Source: JANWZL01 sp037445185 (lineage in GTDB: Bacteria > Pseudomonadota > Gammaproteobacteria > Burkholderiales > Thiobacillaceae). From it: a stretch of 5,959 nt of DNA. The stretch lies in NCBI GenBank assembly GCA_037445185.1, contig JBBIKZ010000132.1, positions 1-5,959 on the forward strand, in the 5' to 3' direction. This document shows positions 4,496-5,959 of the stretch, piece by piece; the stretch's first letter is position 1, and each line of letters opens with the position of its first letter. The position numbers and the translations under genes were made by a program. The notes beneath the pieces were generated by a model that saw only the letters and a list, made by a program, of their open reading frames with translations, was not told the origin of the DNA and did no database searches.

Positions 4496-5730
4496 TCTAG
4501 CCACCAGCCGGCGAGGACGCCCAGGGCCACTGCGGCGAAGCCCGGCAGGGTGGTGAGGGCCAGCCGGCCGCCGCCGATCACCACCGTGAGCCCCGTCTTG
4601 AAGGCGATGTTGGCGAGCAGGGCGAGCAGGATGGCGGCGAGGGCCTGTTCGCCGCTCAGGCTGGTCAGACCGAACAGGCGCAGGCTGGACAGCGTGATGG
4701 CATCGACGTCGGTCAGTCCCGAGACCAGCGCCACGGCATAGACGCCGTGGCTGCCGGCCCAGTCCGCGAGCCACGCCGCGGCGAACAGCACACCGGCGTA
4801 GAGGGCGCCGAAGCCCAGGGCGGCGCGGATCTCGGTCGGGTTGCTGAGCGCCAGCTCGGGCAGTTCATGGCTTTGCAGGTGACGCCAGCGCCAGACGAGC
4901 AGCGGCACCCCGGCGAGGGCGGCCAGCCCCAGGACCTGGGCCGCCAGCGGCAGCAGGGCGGGGGCGAGCACGCTCACCAGCAGCAGCAGGCGCACCAACA
5001 CCACCCAATTGGCGGTGAGGATCACCAGGGCGGCCACGCTCGTGAGTTCAGGCCGACGCCGCGCGTGCCGGGCAAAGGTTAGGGTGGTGGCGGTGCTGGA
5101 GGCCACGCCGCCGAAAAGCCCGGTCAGCAGCGCCCCCTGGCGCTCGCCCGCCAGGCGCAGGGCGGCATAGCCGGCGAGCGACAGGCCGGAGATGAGCACC
5201 ACCATCCACCAGATCTGGGCGGGGTTCAAGGCGGCGTAGGGCCCATAGCCCCGGTCGGGCAACACGGGCAGGATGACCAGCGAGAGCACGGCGAACTGCA
5301 GGAAGGACACCAGGTCCTGGCGGCTGAGGCGCTGGGTCACGCCGCGCAGCTCGGCCTTGAAGTAGAGCAGCACGGTGGTGGTCACGGCGAGCGCCACCGC
5401 GAGCTGGGTGTGGCGATACCAGACCAGGGCACCGAGGCCGTAGCACACGACGATGGCGGCGACCGTGGTGGTGCCCGGGTCGGCCTCCTGCGGCTGCTGG
5501 AAATAGGCCGCCACCATCATGCCGCCCAGGATGACGAGCCCCGCCCCCAAAATCCACGGCGCGCCGGTCTGTTCCGCGAGCATGGCGCCCAGCGTGCCGG
5601 CCAGGGCCACCAGGGTGAAGGTGCGCAGTCCCGCCTTCGCCGCCGGCGAGCGTTCGCGCTCCAGGCCGATCAACAGCCCCAAGCCCATGCTGGTGAGGAA
5701 GCGGGCGAGCGGTTCGAGTTCCGGGCTCAT
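4492..5730 (-). CDS. MgtC/DUF4010 family inner-membrane protein
   Basis: The 412-residue hydrophobic protein has an MgtC-like amino-terminal domain, with GLGLLIGLERER (16-27) and AGLRTFTLVALAGTLGAML (33-51), followed by a DUF4010 domain: GGVASSTATTLTF (207-219), NPTEIRAALGFGALY (297-311) and GLTDVDAITLSSL (338-350). I count about twelve hydrophobic stretches, so it is a polytopic inner-membrane protein. The molecular role of the family is not settled; an ion-related or stress-related membrane function is often assumed from MgtC, while the conserved TDVDAIT in the second half hints at a transport-like site (inference). ATG 5730 gives the normal family start, but no clear Shine-Dalgarno precedes it (nearest is GGG about 10 bases upstream). 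It is the first gene of the minus-strand pair with DUF99. No sign of truncation or frameshift is visible. Confidence 0.93.
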   Translation of the reverse strand: MSPELEPLARFLTSMGLGLLIGLERERSPAAKAGLRTFTLVALAGTLGAMLAEQTGAPWILGAGLVILGGMMVAAYFQQPQEADPGTTTVAAIVVCYGLGALVWYRHTQLAVALAVTTTVLLYFKAELRGVTQRLSRQDLVSFLQFAVLSLVILPVLPDRGYGPYAALNPAQIWWMVVLISGLSLAGYAALRLAGERQGALLTGLFGGVASSTATTLTFARHARRRPELTSVAALVILTANWVVLVRLLLLVSVLAPALLPLAAQVLGLAALAGVPLLVWRWRHLQSHELPELALSNPTEIRAALGFGALYAGVLFAAAWLADWAGSHGVYAVALVSGLTDVDAITLSSLRLFGLTSLSGEQALAAILLALLANIAFKTGLTVVIGGGRLALTTLPGFAAVALGVLAGWWLE

Positions 5731-5768
5731 GTCAGTTCAACCCAGATTTGTCATTAGGGCAGGCGATG

Positions 5769-5804
5769 ATGGCGAGCCGTATGGCGAGCAGATTGGCGCA
5801 CGGG
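5769..5804 (+). repeat. Three degenerate 12-base tandem units
   Basis: The units are ATGGCGAGCCGT, ATGGCGAGCAGA and TTGGCGCACGGG. The first two share ten of twelve bases; the third is more diverged, keeping TGGCG. Read on the plus strand from ATG 5769 they encode MASR-MASR-LAHG within a 21-codon frame ending at 5834, with no good ribosome binding site, so I do not call a gene. Confidence 0.55.
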
Positions 5805-5906
5805 CAACGAGCCCATGGTGGACCCCATGAGTGAGGCGCACGGACTTGATACTGCCGCCAGACGGAGGCCCTGGTGCGTGCAGGCCTCGGTGACGTGGCA
5901 ATGGTG

Positions 5907-5920
5907 ATGCCTTCGGGCAT
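5907..5920 (+). other. Hairpin with a UUCG tetraloop
   Basis: ATGCC (5907-5911) pairs with GGCAT (5916-5920) around TTCG. C(UUCG)G is an especially stable RNA loop. No T-run follows, so it is not a standard terminator. Longer-range pairing of GTGC...TCGG (5878-5890) with CCGA...GCAC (5931-5943) would enclose it, which could make a small structured RNA. Confidence 0.4.
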
Positions 5921-5959
5921 GCCTGTATGGCCGACGAAGGCACTGGCCGGCCTAATGAT

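Larger units (their letters stand above)
5731..5959. other. Non-coding right edge with short repeats and hairpins
   Basis: No protein family is recognisable on either strand. The region looks less GC-rich than the genes. It contains three near-copies of a 12-base unit (5769-5804), GGGC/GCCC around AACGA (5802-5814), CATGG/CCATG around six bases (5814-5829), and a UUCG-capped hairpin (5907-5920). It must include the control region of the DUF4010 gene on the minus strand, but I find no convincing promoter. It may be the edge of a mobile element or an RNA gene extending past the window. Confidence 0.5.

Noticed and set aside
3266..4741. A 491-codon open frame on the plus strand across the rtcA-DUF99 junction
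   Set aside because: It is out of frame with the well-conserved rtcA and antisense to DUF99; its composition is arginine/alanine-rich without motifs.
4496..4774. Upstream extension of DUF99 to an in-frame ATG
   Set aside because: The extra 93 residues are a shadow of the DUF4010 gene; homology starts right after GTG 4495.
5774..5803. GAGCCGTATGG... resembling the start of group II intron domain V
   Set aside because: The helix has several mismatches, lacks the GAAA-type loop and the closing GTTC, and no intron reverse transcriptase is in the window.
5732..5920. A 62-codon minus-strand frame upstream of the DUF4010 gene
   Set aside because: No ribosome binding site or family; a second frame is open over the same bases, so it looks like chance.

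Overview
The window is about 6 kb of very GC-rich DNA (I estimate near 70 %). Genes are tightly packed on both strands, with start/stop overlaps of one to four bases. Protein flavour and the palindromic intergenic repeats (a GTAGG foot, then a stem around CTTCAG) fit a GC-rich Gammaproteobacterium, possibly a Chromatiales-type sulfur oxidiser. That placement is inference only: no rRNA, tRNA or taxonomic marker gene is present.

Layout, left to right. 1-282 has no convincing gene but carries one palindromic repeat. A plus-strand pair follows: a Nudix hydrolase (283-729) and an RNase Z-like metallo-beta-lactamase-fold hydrolase (729-1739), overlapping by one base. An SDR oxidoreductase on the minus strand (1712-2407) meets the MBL gene tail to tail with a 28-bp coding overlap. 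Divergent from the SDR, a DUF72 gene (2449-2781) has lost roughly the central half of the domain but remains in frame, and overlaps rtcA (2778-3887, RNA 3'-phosphate cyclase) by ATGA. Converging on rtcA is a minus-strand operon: an MgtC/DUF4010 membrane protein (4492-5730) followed by a DUF99 protein (3929-4495), joined by a GTGA overlap. 5731-5959 has no recognised gene but shows short tandem repeats and hairpins.

The most unusual features concern rtcA. A head-to-head pair of the palindromic repeats lies inside its 5' coding region and would encode residues 9-24. Another copy lies across its 3' end and supplies the TAG stop codon. The gene is therefore bracketed by REP-like elements, next to a DUF72 gene with an internal deletion.

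Three products belong to families connected by function or fold to RNA or nucleic-acid processing: the RNase Z-like hydrolase, RtcA, and DUF99 (reported endonuclease V-like fold). This is suggestive of an RNA-processing neighbourhood but is not proof of a system: the genes are in separate transcription units, and no RtcB or RtcR is in the window. I do not see a clear-cut new defence or mobile system here.
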